A DNA stretch of 64,000 bases from a virus: the IMG/VR virus record IMGVR_UViG_3300029915_000016, positions 18,613 through 82,612 of that record; one strand, given 5' to 3'. This document shows, piece after piece, positions 17,138 through 26,577 of the stretch. Position 1 is the first letter of the stretch. The number at the start of each line of letters is the position of its first letter. The position numbers were made by a program, and so were the translations under genes. The notes beneath the pieces were generated by a model, which saw only the letters and a list, made by a program, of their open reading frames with translations, did no database searches and was not told the DNA's origin.

Positions 17138-19771
17138 ATGCCTGATTCTAAGAAAACCACGAAAATTGTTCAGGTTAAAGGATTGGGGACCATATCTTTT
17201 CCGTCCGACATGGACGATGAGCATATCTCTCAGCAGATCATGTCGCATCTGAAGAAGAAGAAAACATCTCCCATCACAACAGAGGAGAGCGAGCACGCAC
17301 GGCAACTGAAGCCTGCGCAGCCGTTGAGCACGGCGATACCTAAGATGCCTGAGTGGGCTAACAAGCCTATACTCTCAGGTCTGACGGTTGATGCACAGAT
17401 TGAGAGAGCAGAGAAAGGTGGTCACCAAAAAGATGCAGATTGGTTAAGGAAACAGAAGGCTCTACAAGATAAGGCTTACGAGAAGAACAAAGAGAAATAT
17501 CCTATCGCCACAGGAGTAACCACGGGCGTAGGAGAATTCGCTGATAGTATGACGAGTCCTGCAAATCTGGCTTTGATTGTAGGATCTCCACAATCCAAAC
17601 TACTCAGTGCTTTCTTCTCTATCCAAGCTCTCAAAGGCTCATACCAGAACGCGAAGCAGGCTCAGGATGCATACGACAAAGGAAACAACCAAGAAGCTAT
17701 AAAGTACGCCACAGAAGCGGGTCTAGGGATCGGATTGGCCTACGGAGCAGGAAAACATGCAGTCAAGGATCTTCCTGTACCGGCTCCTGTACGGAACTTT
17801 ATGGAGAACGAGGAAGGAAGTCTTACCTACAAAGCATCCGATAAATCTCAGCCATTCTTTTTGAAGTCAGAGAAGATACTGAATGACAAGGTTCGGGGTC
17901 CAATGCCGGGTGAGGACATTCACAAGATGCTTTTGGCGAACGGCGTAGGACCGGAAGAGATGAAGTGGACTGGCTTGGATGACATGTTGAAGGGGAAGGG
18001 AAAAGAGAAAGTAACCCCTGCCGACATTCAGAAGCATATTGCAGAGAATGATATACAGATTAAGGAAGTGACAAAAGGAGACAATAGTGAAGAAGAAGCG
18101 TTAAGGAATGAATATTATCGTCTTGGAAATGCTCGTCAAGCTGCGTATAAGAAAGCAGAAGCGTCTGGAGATAAAGCGGATTATGAAGAATCTATACGAC
18201 TAGGACAACAAGAGAGCGAAGCACATAATAGATGGAACGAATACCGCGATAAACCGCGTGAATCAACTAAATTCGCAGGATACACTCTTCCCGGAGGCAG
18301 TAACTACCGGGAGATGCTGTTGACGATGCCTCAAGACAAATTTATGCCTTCGTTTGATGAATGGTCTAGAGCAAACGGATATGGAGACCATGAAGGATCT
18401 AGAAATCTATACGAAAAAATAAGGAATGGAGAGTCTCCAGATACCACTGGGAATTCCAACCAATTCCGTTCCTCTCACTGGGAAGAACCCAACGTACTAG
18501 GACACGTCCGCTTTAATGACCGTACTGGTCCTAATGGGGAGAAGATACTGCACGTCGAAGAGTTGCAGAGCGATTGGCATCAGAAAGGTAGATCGGAAGG
18601 GTATCGTCTTCCCGTATCTGAAACATCGAAGATGGACTCGGAATATCGTGCATTAGTTCACAAGAACGCAGATTCCAGAGCTAATGGAGGAACTCCTAAT
18701 CCGGCAGATGTTGCCAGAGCGAAGGAACTTGAGGAGCATTTAATAAGATCAGATAAATCAAAGATGCCCGATGCTCCATTTAAGAAGGAATGGCCAGAGC
18801 TTCTATTCAAGCGTATGCTCCGGTACGCGGCAGAGAACGGCTATGACGGCATTAGCTGGACGCCGGGAGAAGAGCAGGCGTCACGATACGACTTGTCGAA
18901 GCAGATCAGCCGAATTGAATATAAAAAAGGAATGAAGTATAACCACACCGACCCTCAGAAGTGGACGATCAACGCTTTTGATCTTGACGGTAATGGTGTG
19001 ATGAAACAATTCGTCACAGGTGATGAACTACCAAATATTGTTGGGAAAGAGGTAGCCGCAAAGATTATAGGCGATAAGGAAGACCAAGGAGAACTTTCCG
19101 GTCTCGATCTCAAGGTTGGCGGGGAAGGAATGAAGGGATTTTACGACAAGATCGTACCCGACATAGCCAACAAGCTAGGAAAGAAGTGGGGAACGAAGGT
19201 TGGAGAGACGAAGATACCAGTACAAGGAGATTTTGAATACAAATACAGTGGACCAGAAAGGACAATGGACGATGTAAACACTCTCTTGTCCGTAGCTCAG
19301 GGGAGAGGAAACACGAAGATTTCTCCGATCACTGGCAAGCCTATGATGTTTGTTGCGGAACGTGTGGATGTTGAAAACGGTCTGCAAAGAATAAAGAGAG
19401 AGATGAAGCAAGGCAAGACTTTCTCTCAAGCAATGGGAATAACAGGAACCCCTGAATTAGCAGAATGGTTTGGCGGAGAGGTAAAGGAAGCAGCTAACAT
19501 CAACCAGAAGCCAGTACCCTACATGCCTATCACTCCAGAGATGCGTAAGGGAGTGAAGGGGGAGCAGCACAGCCTATTCGGATCAGGAACGGCACCGACA
19601 CTATCTGATGTGAAGGCGAAAGCAGAAAAGTTGAATCCTAAGCAGATCAAAGAGTCCGTTGCTCACTCTCAGTCAAACGGAGTGAAAGTTACCGATCCGA
19701 ACGGACACATCCATACATTTCCTGACGAGCAGAGCGCGTCAAGGTTTAAGATGGCAGCAGGTATACAGTAG
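17138..19771 (+). CDS. Large polyvalent-type virion protein
   Basis: 877 residues from the ATG at 17138, which lies 6 nt after TATAAT (17126-17131). Residues about 440-600 carry a block found in phage polyvalent/ejected proteins: SHWEEPNVLGHVRFNDR, ILHVEELQSDWHQKGR, APFKKEWPELLFKRMLRYA and YDGISWTPGEEQASRYDL. The function of that domain is not established to my knowledge. An Ala/Gly-rich hydrophobic stretch lies near residues 120-210. Probably injected or internal. Confidence 0.55.
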   Translation: MPDSKKTTKIVQVKGLGTISFPSDMDDEHISQQIMSHLKKKKTSPITTEESEHARQLKPAQPLSTAIPKMPEWANKPILSGLTVDAQIERAEKGGHQKDADWLRKQKALQDKAYEKNKEKYPIATGVTTGVGEFADSMTSPANLALIVGSPQSKLLSAFFSIQALKGSYQNAKQAQDAYDKGNNQEAIKYATEAGLGIGLAYGAGKHAVKDLPVPAPVRNFMENEEGSLTYKASDKSQPFFLKSEKILNDKVRGPMPGEDIHKMLLANGVGPEEMKWTGLDDMLKGKGKEKVTPADIQKHIAENDIQIKEVTKGDNSEEEALRNEYYRLGNARQAAYKKAEASGDKADYEESIRLGQQESEAHNRWNEYRDKPRESTKFAGYTLPGGSNYREMLLTMPQDKFMPSFDEWSRANGYGDHEGSRNLYEKIRNGESPDTTGNSNQFRSSHWEEPNVLGHVRFNDRTGPNGEKILHVEELQSDWHQKGRSEGYRLPVSETSKMDSEYRALVHKNADSRANGGTPNPADVARAKELEEHLIRSDKSKMPDAPFKKEWPELLFKRMLRYAAENGYDGISWTPGEEQASRYDLSKQISRIEYKKGMKYNHTDPQKWTINAFDLDGNGVMKQFVTGDELPNIVGKEVAAKIIGDKEDQGELSGLDLKVGGEGMKGFYDKIVPDIANKLGKKWGTKVGETKIPVQGDFEYKYSGPERTMDDVNTLLSVAQGRGNTKISPITGKPMMFVAERVDVENGLQRIKREMKQGKTFSQAMGITGTPELAEWFGGEVKEAANINQKPVPYMPITPEMRKGVKGEQHSLFGSGTAPTLSDVKAKAEKLNPKQIKESVAHSQSNGVKVTDPNGHIHTFPDEQSASRFKMAAGIQ

Positions 19772-20911
19772 ATGCCCACACCGAACAAGCCGAAGGAGTT
19801 CTATCATTCCTTAGCGAAAACGCATGGTGCAACGTCCAGCGTGATACCTGATACCGGCTCTGTGATGCCGCCAGAAGAGCAGAGAATCGAACACGCCGTA
19901 GACGCTCGATACGTCAAAGCAGCACCGTATCAGGACGCCATATCATCGGTAGGAAAGAACGAACCGCACGAGATACAAATCAACGATCCTTCGCGCTTTT
20001 CTCTTGATCCGGTGCAGACAAAATCACACGAGTTGATCCATCTGGCGATGAACCAGCTTGCAGGCCCACTAAGGAACGCTATCCCGAAAGATGATCCGAA
20101 GAAGCCTTACGATATATCCAATATTGACGATCTTAGGAAGAAAGGACTCAAGTTGTGGCAACTACCACAAGAGCAGGCCGCAACTATTCTCCAGACCTAC
20201 ACAGCCGATCCTAGCCAGCGTAAGAGGCTTCAGGAGTGGGTGAACGACCTGAATAATATGCCTTTATCTGTGATGAATCCAACGAGTCCTAACCAAAAAG
20301 GGATCAACACAACAATACGACCACCAGTGCCACCGATAGAGGGATACGAGAGGCTGAAGGACATAAAAGCAAAGGCTCAAGAGCTACATAATCATTTCGT
20401 CAAGTCTGGATACGCGCAACCAAGTAAAGATATTCCTCTTCCATCACAGCCAAAGGACGCATTAAACAAGTATGCCAACCCTGAGCAGCAACCGCCGAAG
20501 GTATCGTTTGAGTTCAATAAGGGATGGTCGAAACCGGGTCCATACGCGACGAAACTTATTCCTACAGAGGAGCAGGAGTTCCGTCAGTGGGCGGCAAAGA
20601 ATCCTAATTCTATACGTGGCGAAGTAGGACCAGCACCGAAATTTGAGCCTATTCCTACGGCAGATTATGACGTGAGAGGACACTTTCATGCGGCCAAGAC
20701 AGGAGATCCTGCGGCGACACTGACACCTAACAAGTGGGATGGGAAGATACACGGTAATGATCGATTCAAGACGCCTTACAATGGAGGGTTTTCTAATGAG
20801 AGCATGTACGCTCTGCCTCATGCTCCACGGTGGGTAGTAAACAGATTGATGACGCATGATGGTAAGCTGGTAACAGACGAAACACCACGTAAGCCGGGAG
20901 GACAAAAGTGA
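19772..20911 (+). CDS. Putative zincin-like protein (HEXXH) of the ejection module
   Basis: 379 residues, starting directly after the previous stop. Residues near 90 contain SHELIHLAMN, the HEXXH motif of zinc metallopeptidases, with the following Met/Asn typical of a helical active site. A third ligand is not obvious. The remainder is Pro/Lys-rich. A virion peptidase acting on host or phage protein is the inferred role. Confidence 0.5.
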   Translation: MPTPNKPKEFYHSLAKTHGATSSVIPDTGSVMPPEEQRIEHAVDARYVKAAPYQDAISSVGKNEPHEIQINDPSRFSLDPVQTKSHELIHLAMNQLAGPLRNAIPKDDPKKPYDISNIDDLRKKGLKLWQLPQEQAATILQTYTADPSQRKRLQEWVNDLNNMPLSVMNPTSPNQKGINTTIRPPVPPIEGYERLKDIKAKAQELHNHFVKSGYAQPSKDIPLPSQPKDALNKYANPEQQPPKVSFEFNKGWSKPGPYATKLIPTEEQEFRQWAAKNPNSIRGEVGPAPKFEPIPTADYDVRGHFHAAKTGDPAATLTPNKWDGKIHGNDRFKTPYNGGFSNESMYALPHAPRWVVNRLMTHDGKLVTDETPRKPGGQK

Positions 20912-21132
20912 TTGAGCTAATTGAAGGTCAGTGGTTCAACCCGTATGAGATTGTATCGGTAAAGTCAATCAGCAAGGATAAATGTGTTTTATGGACGACA
21001 GGACAACCATCGACAGAAGGACACGTATTAGAATTTCCTGCCGAAGAAGTCGTCCAAGCAATTGAGGATGCAATAGAAGAGATCGAGAGCGAAGAAGTAG
21101 ACGACGAAGACGCCGATCAGAACGAAGAATGA
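20908..21132 (+). CDS. Small acidic protein
   Basis: 74 residues; start overlaps the previous stop (GTGA) and its own end overlaps the next start. The N-terminal half is a small beta-rich fold (WFNPYEIVSVKSI); the C-terminal 25 residues are almost all Asp/Glu. Unknown function. Confidence 0.5.
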   Translation: MIELIEGQWFNPYEIVSVKSISKDKCVLWTTGQPSTEGHVLEFPAEEVVQAIEDAIEEIESEEVDDEDADQNEE

Positions 21133-22052
21133 CAAGTCCATTCCTTTTATCTCACATAGAGCATTGCATACGTGACGGTTTCTGGACCCGCGATTGGAAA
21201 CGCTGGAAACTTGAGCCTAACGAGATGATCCAGCGTGGCCTATTGGCTGGACTAACCTCACCGCGACAGGATTACGGAGTAGTATGCGGTGAAGAGATCA
21301 TGGGTCTTGGTTCAGAACCGGGATTAGAGACCAAAGAACACAACTTATACGATCAAATAGTTCACTTAGCGGCACTCGCAGACATCGTATGCTCGGCCAT
21401 CCGTAAGCCCACCGAGGGCCCGTGGCTGCGCCCTGAGCCTGTTACGTTGGCGGAAGGATCAACGTGGCGATCAGGAGCCTATATGTCTCCAGATGGTCGT
21501 TTCTTGAGACGCATCGTCCTAGCGTCGGCGTGGAACGATGACCGTCACTACTCAGAGGCTCGTAGCTGGTATACATTGGGAGAAGTCTGTGCCTACGATC
21601 TTCCAATGCAGCAAGCCGTTATCATCCTTGGCCAACACCGGGAAGGAAAGCGACACGGCTACTGGTCGAAGGGACTCAGGCACCCGGTCAACAAAAAATT
21701 GCGATTCAGGAAGCGCAACGATGTGTCAACCGGGTTCAAGAGTTCATGGAACTCTGTATGGCGCGAGGATTATGACGAGATTACCACGAAAGAGTGGCTC
21801 GACGCCATGTATGAAGATGGGGTTTTACAGGACGTAGCATTCAACGTCGATATTCCTGTCCCTGTCAAGGAAGTTAGGAAGAAGATCGTAGACTTGGCGG
21901 CTAGGAAACTGGAAGAGATTGAAGAGATGAAAGAAATTCCAGATATGCAATTATCAACATGTTCATGGCCTGTGAAGTGCCAGTTTATCAGACCGTGCCA
22001 TAATTTCGAGACGCCCAATGGAAGGTATGGATTTGTTAATATCAATACCTGA
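21129..22052 (+). CDS. Conserved phage protein, possible Cys-cluster nuclease
   Basis: 307 residues. The C-terminal cluster STCSWPVKCQFIRPCH recalls Fe-S cluster ligands at the end of Cas4/RecB-type nucleases, and CGEEIMGLGS lies in the first third. A full PD-(D/E)XK motif set is not evident, so the nuclease idea is weak. Overlaps the previous gene (ATGA). Confidence 0.45.
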   Translation: MTSPFLLSHIEHCIRDGFWTRDWKRWKLEPNEMIQRGLLAGLTSPRQDYGVVCGEEIMGLGSEPGLETKEHNLYDQIVHLAALADIVCSAIRKPTEGPWLRPEPVTLAEGSTWRSGAYMSPDGRFLRRIVLASAWNDDRHYSEARSWYTLGEVCAYDLPMQQAVIILGQHREGKRHGYWSKGLRHPVNKKLRFRKRNDVSTGFKSSWNSVWREDYDEITTKEWLDAMYEDGVLQDVAFNVDIPVPVKEVRKKIVDLAARKLEEIEEMKEIPDMQLSTCSWPVKCQFIRPCHNFETPNGRYGFVNINT

Positions 22053-22165
22053 TTAACTTCTTTGGAGACAAGCACTTATCAACACTTAATCCTTTGCTGA
22101 TACGTTTACGTATTCCTGCTTCAGTTATTCCTATTTTTCTAGCCCAATCAGATACGCATAAGGTT
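22042..22165 (-). pseudogene. Fragment of HTH domain from a homing-type protein
   Basis: In one frame the minus strand encodes SDWARKIGITEAGIRKRISK and then GLSVDKCL, a helix-turn-helix repeat typically found at the C-terminus of phage HNH/AP2 proteins. It has no start of its own and overlaps the 3' end of the next gene in another frame. It looks like the leftover of an inserted endonuclease. Confidence 0.4.
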
Positions 22166-22405
22166 TCGGATAGGATTAGGAGACGGTTTCCACCATTTAC
22201 TATCCCACGGCCATTCCCAACGAGATGGTTCATCTTTAGGAGCATAATCAACCCCTGTTGCTACTTGAGCGGAAGCAACGCGAGTATAAGAAATAGCTGC
22301 TCTTGCTAGTGTTGTATCCTTATGCTTATCATCATGTTCTGGAGTCCATTTCTCAACATCGATTTGACGTTTCCTCTCTGCTGCGATTAGCTCTATTCCG
22401 TTCAT
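22148..22405 (-). CDS. Conserved small phage protein, C-terminus probably lost
   Basis: 85 residues. IELIAAERKRQIDVEKWTPE then HDD and WPWDSKWWKP...NPIRNL match a family common in phages and bacteria. Relatives I recall continue for some 15 residues past NPIRNL; this one stops at MRI where an HTH remnant begins in another frame. Probably 3'-truncated. Function unknown. Confidence 0.6.
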   Translation of the reverse strand: MNGIELIAAERKRQIDVEKWTPEHDDKHKDTTLARAAISYTRVASAQVATGVDYAPKDEPSRWEWPWDSKWWKPSPNPIRNLMRI

Positions 22406-22827
22406 CGTTTCTCCTTCTGGCTTTCAGACACCTGTACTCCATCAAACTTAAACCACCTGTTGAACTCGTACATCTCAGCCTCTCTAATCGTTCCGCCGAT
22501 GATTTCTCGGATAATATCCTCTGGTTTCATTACTTCAAAATGGTAGCGTGAGAAACTTCTGTAGTATCGAAACGTAGTCCTTTTCCGAACCGTTTTTCCG
22601 ATTGAGATAGCTAAACGTTCTCTCGCTCCAGACACCGTAGAGTTCTCAAGGCAAACAGGATCAAACGCAGCGTTCTCTGACTCGTATCCCTCATAAGTAC
22701 AGATCACTGAAATCATGTCCGATATGAGATCTTCGTGCAGACGTATCTTCCAACCGGGTTTGTACAATATTCTCTTGAGAAAATCGCTAACAGTATTCAC
22801 GGATTGTGAGGAAAAAAGAGGAGGCAT
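22402..22827 (-). CDS. Hypothetical protein
   Basis: 141 residues in the leftward operon; its ATG overlaps the stop of the upstream gene and its stop overlaps the next start. Mixed alpha/beta sequence with no motif recognised (GWKIRLHEDLISDMISVI and RYHFEVMKPEDIIREII are the most regular segments). Confidence 0.5.
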   Translation of the reverse strand: MPPLFSSQSVNTVSDFLKRILYKPGWKIRLHEDLISDMISVICTYEGYESENAAFDPVCLENSTVSGARERLAISIGKTVRKRTTFRYYRSFSRYHFEVMKPEDIIREIIGGTIREAEMYEFNRWFKFDGVQVSESQKEKR

Positions 22828-23618
22828 TACTTGTCCTTGTTTTCTTCTGGGAGCAACACCTTATCGTACAGCCCGGCATCCTCTTCAGATTGAGCAATCC
22901 GGTTTATCGCATCAATCTTCGCATCAGGATACCGTTTCTTGGCCTCTTCGATGGTCATCTCTTGCACGATTTCTGCATCGTAAGGACCGAATAAGTGACG
23001 ATGAAGCATATAAACCTGCATAGCGTCCTGTTCGGTTGGTGGAACTCCGCGATGCACACCAGTATTGTCAACGTATCCACCGGGTAGTGGACGATAGGCA
23101 TACGGATCAAGTGGCTTAAATTCCAATGTTTTCATCGCAAGACGCATAGCGTGATCCCCCAATGTACACACGTCCTTAATCTTGAAGTAACCTCCGTCCT
23201 CTGGCTTCGCTGCCCACGACGATAAGATAAACGTCGTCACCTTACAAATTGGGCAGTACATCGCAATAGGCCACCCCTGCTCTGGTGGAGTGATGGATGC
23301 GATGTGGATTCCTGTTGTCGCCTCATGGATTCGATCAAGAAGATCATTGCTGACAAAGAAGTGATCGTATGTGTTCTTATTGGCCATACTCCATTCGATA
23401 GGAGGTTGCTTAGGAACATCAGCAAGAAGAGCATCTAAGTCATTCTTCATCTTCGTCAATTGGTCGATGGTCAACGGTTCGGAGTTGGCTGCTGTAGGAC
23501 GGTAAGGAGTCGTGTTTATGGGTGTACCAGACAAACCGGAAAAGATTTCCTTTTCAAACTCTTCTTTCAGTTTGGCAGACAGGTCATCAAGTTCCTTGGG
23601 AGTGAGATCGTCGCTCAT
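22827..23618 (-). CDS. Hypothetical protein
   Basis: 263 residues from the ATG with AAGGAG upstream; a further 13 residues are open but lack a ribosome site. The N-terminal 40 residues are charged and helical. CPICKVTTFILSSWAA suggests half of a zinc knuckle. Unknown function, part of the 22.1-26.5 kb leftward operon. Confidence 0.55.
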   Translation of the reverse strand: MSDDLTPKELDDLSAKLKEEFEKEIFSGLSGTPINTTPYRPTAANSEPLTIDQLTKMKNDLDALLADVPKQPPIEWSMANKNTYDHFFVSNDLLDRIHEATTGIHIASITPPEQGWPIAMYCPICKVTTFILSSWAAKPEDGGYFKIKDVCTLGDHAMRLAMKTLEFKPLDPYAYRPLPGGYVDNTGVHRGVPPTEQDAMQVYMLHRHLFGPYDAEIVQEMTIEEAKKRYPDAKIDAINRIAQSEEDAGLYDKVLLPEENKDK

Positions 23619-23631
23619 AGCTTTTTCTCCT

Positions 23632-23943
23632 TTACCTTCCATACCCAACGGAAGCACGCCGATATGCCTCGATGACTTTATCGTTCACTTCTGGATTATC
23701 TGTCAACAAGTCCTTAATGTGCTCAAGAGTTACATATCTTGGGCGGGAATAATATGATCCGTTTTGATCAGACCATTGTGTTCTTCTTCCCGTTCCGCTA
23801 CACGATGAACATGTGACAGCAGCCGATCTTCCATCGAAGGTTGGACCGCAGTCGTTGAAACCGGAACCATCGCAACTTTAGCACATGGCAACATATTCTC
23901 TCACTTTAAGTTTCTGCAACAAGATGTCATCAGGATTAGTCAT
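23632..23943 (-). pseudogene. DnaJ-type zinc-finger protein with in-frame TAA
   Basis: The frame starts at ATG 23943 (MTNPDDILLQKLKVREYVAMC) and continues after one TAA codon (23880-23878) with SCDGSGFNDCG and CSSCSGTGRR. Together these are CxxCxGxG-type knuckles as in DnaJ. The stop falls exactly between the first two Cys of the finger, where Lys (AAA) would fit. The gene fills the gap between its neighbours and overlaps the upstream stop by 4 bp, so it was once a normal operon member. Nonsense mutation, sequencing error or readthrough are all possible. Confidence 0.6.
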
Positions 23944-24176
23944 TTCTCATCCTTTTCTGTACTCCAGTGAACAAACTTCAGAGTTGAATTAGGAGGAATA
24001 GACTTCATAGACTCCATCTGTTCTTTGGTTACTTCTCCAATCTCAGATAAATGAATCATCGATCCGCACTGCCTAGCCTTGCAAATCATAACGTGCATAT
24101 CAGGAAAGGATGGATCGAACCCCAACTCCTTACCGATTATCTTTTGTATTTCAGTTGGCTTAAACTTTTCCATCAA
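23940..24176 (-). CDS. Hypothetical protein
   Basis: 78 residues. Contains HVMICKARQCGSMIHLSE, a possible half zinc site. Ends with the ATGA overlap to the next gene. No family recognised. Confidence 0.45.
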   Translation of the reverse strand: MMEKFKPTEIQKIIGKELGFDPSFPDMHVMICKARQCGSMIHLSEIGEVTKEQMESMKSIPPNSTLKFVHWSTEKDEK

Positions 24177-24483
24177 CTTTCTCCTTTTCTTGATACATAA
24201 AAGGAACGACTGTAGAGGTCATTGCTTTTAGATTCATGGTATCAAAGTGCAACTCTTCAATGTGCCGAGTCCTAGTCAGCAATTCCTCTTCCACTTTCTC
24301 GCAAAACTCGACAAACAGTGACGGCCAATCCATTCCTGATCCTTTGATGAAACGATCTACCTCATAGCGCATAGAACCGAACTTCCACGTTAGGAAAGCC
24401 TCAGCGCGTCGATAGTTCTCTCTGCGTTGGGACTCTTTGAAGTCCTGTTGCATCATCCACATAGTCTCTTTGTTGTCGTTCAT
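24160..24483 (-). CDS. Hypothetical helical protein
   Basis: 107 residues, predominantly helical and charged (KESQRRENYRRAEAFLTWKF). Overlaps both neighbours. Unknown function. Confidence 0.45.
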   Translation of the reverse strand: MNDNKETMWMMQQDFKESQRRENYRRAEAFLTWKFGSMRYEVDRFIKGSGMDWPSLFVEFCEKVEEELLTRTRHIEELHFDTMNLKAMTSTVVPFMYQEKEKVDGKV

Positions 24484-24719
24484 GCCTCTCCTCGTATTCC
24501 CGCCGCATCAATCAATAACCGAGCAGCTAGTTTCTCAAGATCGTTCAATTCATCGACTCCTGCGGCTTGCAGGAGGAGTCTTTTCTTTAGACACATCACA
24601 GCCGCCAATACCTCATCGTTATCGGGATACAATACTGGTCGTAAAGCGCAAATCTTTAGCGGTCCTTTTAACTCAAATGCCGCAATAAGGTCATCGATAA
24701 TTACGGAATCAAATGCCAT
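24480..24719 (-). CDS. Small hypothetical protein
   Basis: 79 residues from MAFDSV, chosen because AGGAG lies just upstream. Helical (DEVLAAVMCLKKRLLLQAAG) and ends in AARLLIDAAGIRGEA. Overlaps the next start. Confidence 0.45.
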   Translation of the reverse strand: MAFDSVIIDDLIAAFELKGPLKICALRPVLYPDNDEVLAAVMCLKKRLLLQAAGVDELNDLEKLAARLLIDAAGIRGEA

Positions 24720-24727
24720 TGTGTCTC

Positions 24728-25153
24728 CTACCGGATGTGAAAATCCATACACTCAGAAGTTCCTACCCCGCCAAGGAACTCCATCGTCTCAAACGTCATC
24801 GAGTTTCGTTCAACTACCCAAGGCCACACATCATCCGTAACCCAACACTGTGGCCGTCCATCAGCGCATCCATCACGAACTCTATCCAGCGTTAGGACGA
24901 TAGGTTTCTCGTCATCGGGAAACATGTGTCGATACTGATACTCGATCTCTTTGGCCATTATATGATTACCTGTCACGATGTAGCAGAATCCAGAACAGTA
25001 TTCGTGAACAAATCCCAAAAGAGCTAAAGTTTTTCCTGTCCTACGGTCACGATGAACCACCACACCTTTGCCTAGTTCGGCTTTGATGGAGTTGATAGAC
25101 TCAGCAAGCGTGGACAATCCAACGCTACGAGGTTTTAGCTTAATATCGGTCAT
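24728..25153 (-). CDS. Degenerate P-loop-like protein
   Basis: 141 residues from MTDIKL. HRDRRTGKTLALLGF is close to a Walker A loop (one Gly short), followed by a beta-strand-helix pattern and VTDDVW that could be a Walker B-like Asp pair. The small size suggests a stand-alone ATP-binding core, or a relic of a helicase or terminase-type ATPase. Confidence 0.5.
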   Translation of the reverse strand: MTDIKLKPRSVGLSTLAESINSIKAELGKGVVVHRDRRTGKTLALLGFVHEYCSGFCYIVTGNHIMAKEIEYQYRHMFPDDEKPIVLTLDRVRDGCADGRPQCWVTDDVWPWVVERNSMTFETMEFLGGVGTSECMDFHIR

Positions 25154-25311
25154 CTCACCCAACTCAGAAACAGAATGTACCCCACAGCCAAAGTGAAGAG
25201 AGACGATCTGAAAAAATCTCCCCAACCGTATGTAAATGACGAGTTTTCAAACCACTCAAGAGCGATAAAACATACGACTACAAACGTCGCTAGGATATGT
25301 AAGAGCATCAT
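25150..25311 (-). CDS. Small two-helix membrane protein
   Basis: 53 residues, overlapping the next start (ATGA). Two hydrophobic segments (LLHILATFVVVCFIAL and FTLAVGYILFLSWV) separated by a short loop. Function unknown. Confidence 0.5.
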   Translation of the reverse strand: MMLLHILATFVVVCFIALEWFENSSFTYGWGDFFRSSLFTLAVGYILFLSWVR

Positions 25312-25965
25312 TTACAGCCATCCTCTCTCGCTGTTGATACCGATTGTATCGCCAGCAATGCCAACATCTCCGGGACCGGGATCGTCTTCCATCATGTCTT
25401 CTGGTATGCCTCCTATTGCGCCACCCATGCCAGCGGCGATAGGACGCGAAGGACCATCATTCGTGGTAAGGGTAGGGCGCACCATCTGCTGTAGTGGTTG
25501 AGTAGACTGTAGGGGCATGGATTCAGTCTCTATGGTTCCTCCTAGCGCCCTGATGGTCTTGATTAGGCGTGGCATCTTGGAGGTTAGACGTGCAACCATC
25601 TCTTCGTGATAGGCAAGGGCTTCTGCGGCTTCCTCGTAGTCTTTATTAGCGATTTCCAGAGCCTTTCCATAGACCTTTGAGACAGGCTTTTCTTTGAGGG
25701 CACGCATCCTACCTTTTTCGGCAGGAGTAGGCTCTGCTGGAATGACAGGAATAGGATCTATTTCAACGACAGGAACAAGTTCGGTAGTAGGAGACGGTAG
25801 CGATGTTTCTCCTGTCTGTGAGTTGACGTATGTTATTGTTGTGTTCTCAGCTTTCTTTTTATCCCATCGTGCTCGTGCTCCTGCTTTTGCAATGGCGCTT
25901 CTTTGCTCTTTCGAGAGCTTTGCCCTTCTCGCATTGCCGCCTCTTGATCCTTTTTTCTCAATCAT
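25312..25965 (-). CDS. Hypothetical protein with basic N-terminus
   Basis: 217 residues. The N-terminal KLSKEQRSAIAKAGARARW is a helical basic motif seen in many small phage and bacterial proteins. The middle is Pro/Glu/Ser rich, followed by a charged helix; the C-terminus is Gly/Pro rich. Function unknown. Confidence 0.5.
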   Translation of the reverse strand: MIEKKGSRGGNARRAKLSKEQRSAIAKAGARARWDKKKAENTTITYVNSQTGETSLPSPTTELVPVVEIDPIPVIPAEPTPAEKGRMRALKEKPVSKVYGKALEIANKDYEEAAEALAYHEEMVARLTSKMPRLIKTIRALGGTIETESMPLQSTQPLQQMVRPTLTTNDGPSRPIAAGMGGAIGGIPEDMMEDDPGPGDVGIAGDTIGINSERGWL

Positions 25966-26510
25966 TTTGTGTCCTTTATTGACTTCAATTCGCGGTGTAA
26001 TGAGCAGATGATTTCTCTATTATGAAGGCATCCATAGCAAAGTGTAGGACTACCGGGCTTGGCACGGCAAGTGTCACACTCCACAAAAGACTCTTCCTTC
26101 TTTTTATTAAAAGAGGGGTTCCTGAACACACCCGGAGAAGAGTGGATGTCGCAATTTCCATCGCCATCATTGTCGCGCTCACATAATTTTAGAGGATCAG
26201 GAACGTTGGTTGTATATATCTTTCCACCAGACCATACGCCGATAGGAATAGTCGTACCAGCTCTCCAGACCACAGTACCGTCCTTGTGTTCAGGAGTGAC
26301 GCGAAACATGCGGCGAACATCTTCAATCGCCACGTTGTATCCAGCCTGCCACGAGTTCGTATTTGAGTTGTGATGTCTCTTTAATTCTCCGTCTAGCCAC
26401 TTGAGAGCCGCTTCAAGCATAGCTTCGACGGCAGGCATTGCAAACGAGGCGGGACAGTATTCATAAGCAGCCGACAACATTCCGTCTGGTACATTCATTT
26501 TATCGTCCAT
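25962..26510 (-). CDS. Hypothetical protein with zinc finger
   Basis: 182 residues from the ATG with AGGAG. Near the C-terminus CDTCRAKPGSPTLCYGC forms a two-knuckle zinc site. First gene of the leftward operon. Confidence 0.5.
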   Translation of the reverse strand: MDDKMNVPDGMLSAAYEYCPASFAMPAVEAMLEAALKWLDGELKRHHNSNTNSWQAGYNVAIEDVRRMFRVTPEHKDGTVVWRAGTTIPIGVWSGGKIYTTNVPDPLKLCERDNDGDGNCDIHSSPGVFRNPSFNKKKEESFVECDTCRAKPGSPTLCYGCLHNREIICSLHRELKSIKDTK

Positions 26511-26577
26511 CTTTTTCTCCTGATTCCAAACTCTACGCTTGCTTGCGACAATATGCAAGCATAAAAAGTAAGAAAGT

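Noticed and set aside
23632-23943. Genome-wide stop-codon reassignment (TAA as sense)
   Set aside because: Many genes end at TAA with correctly spaced downstream genes, so TAA is a normal stop.
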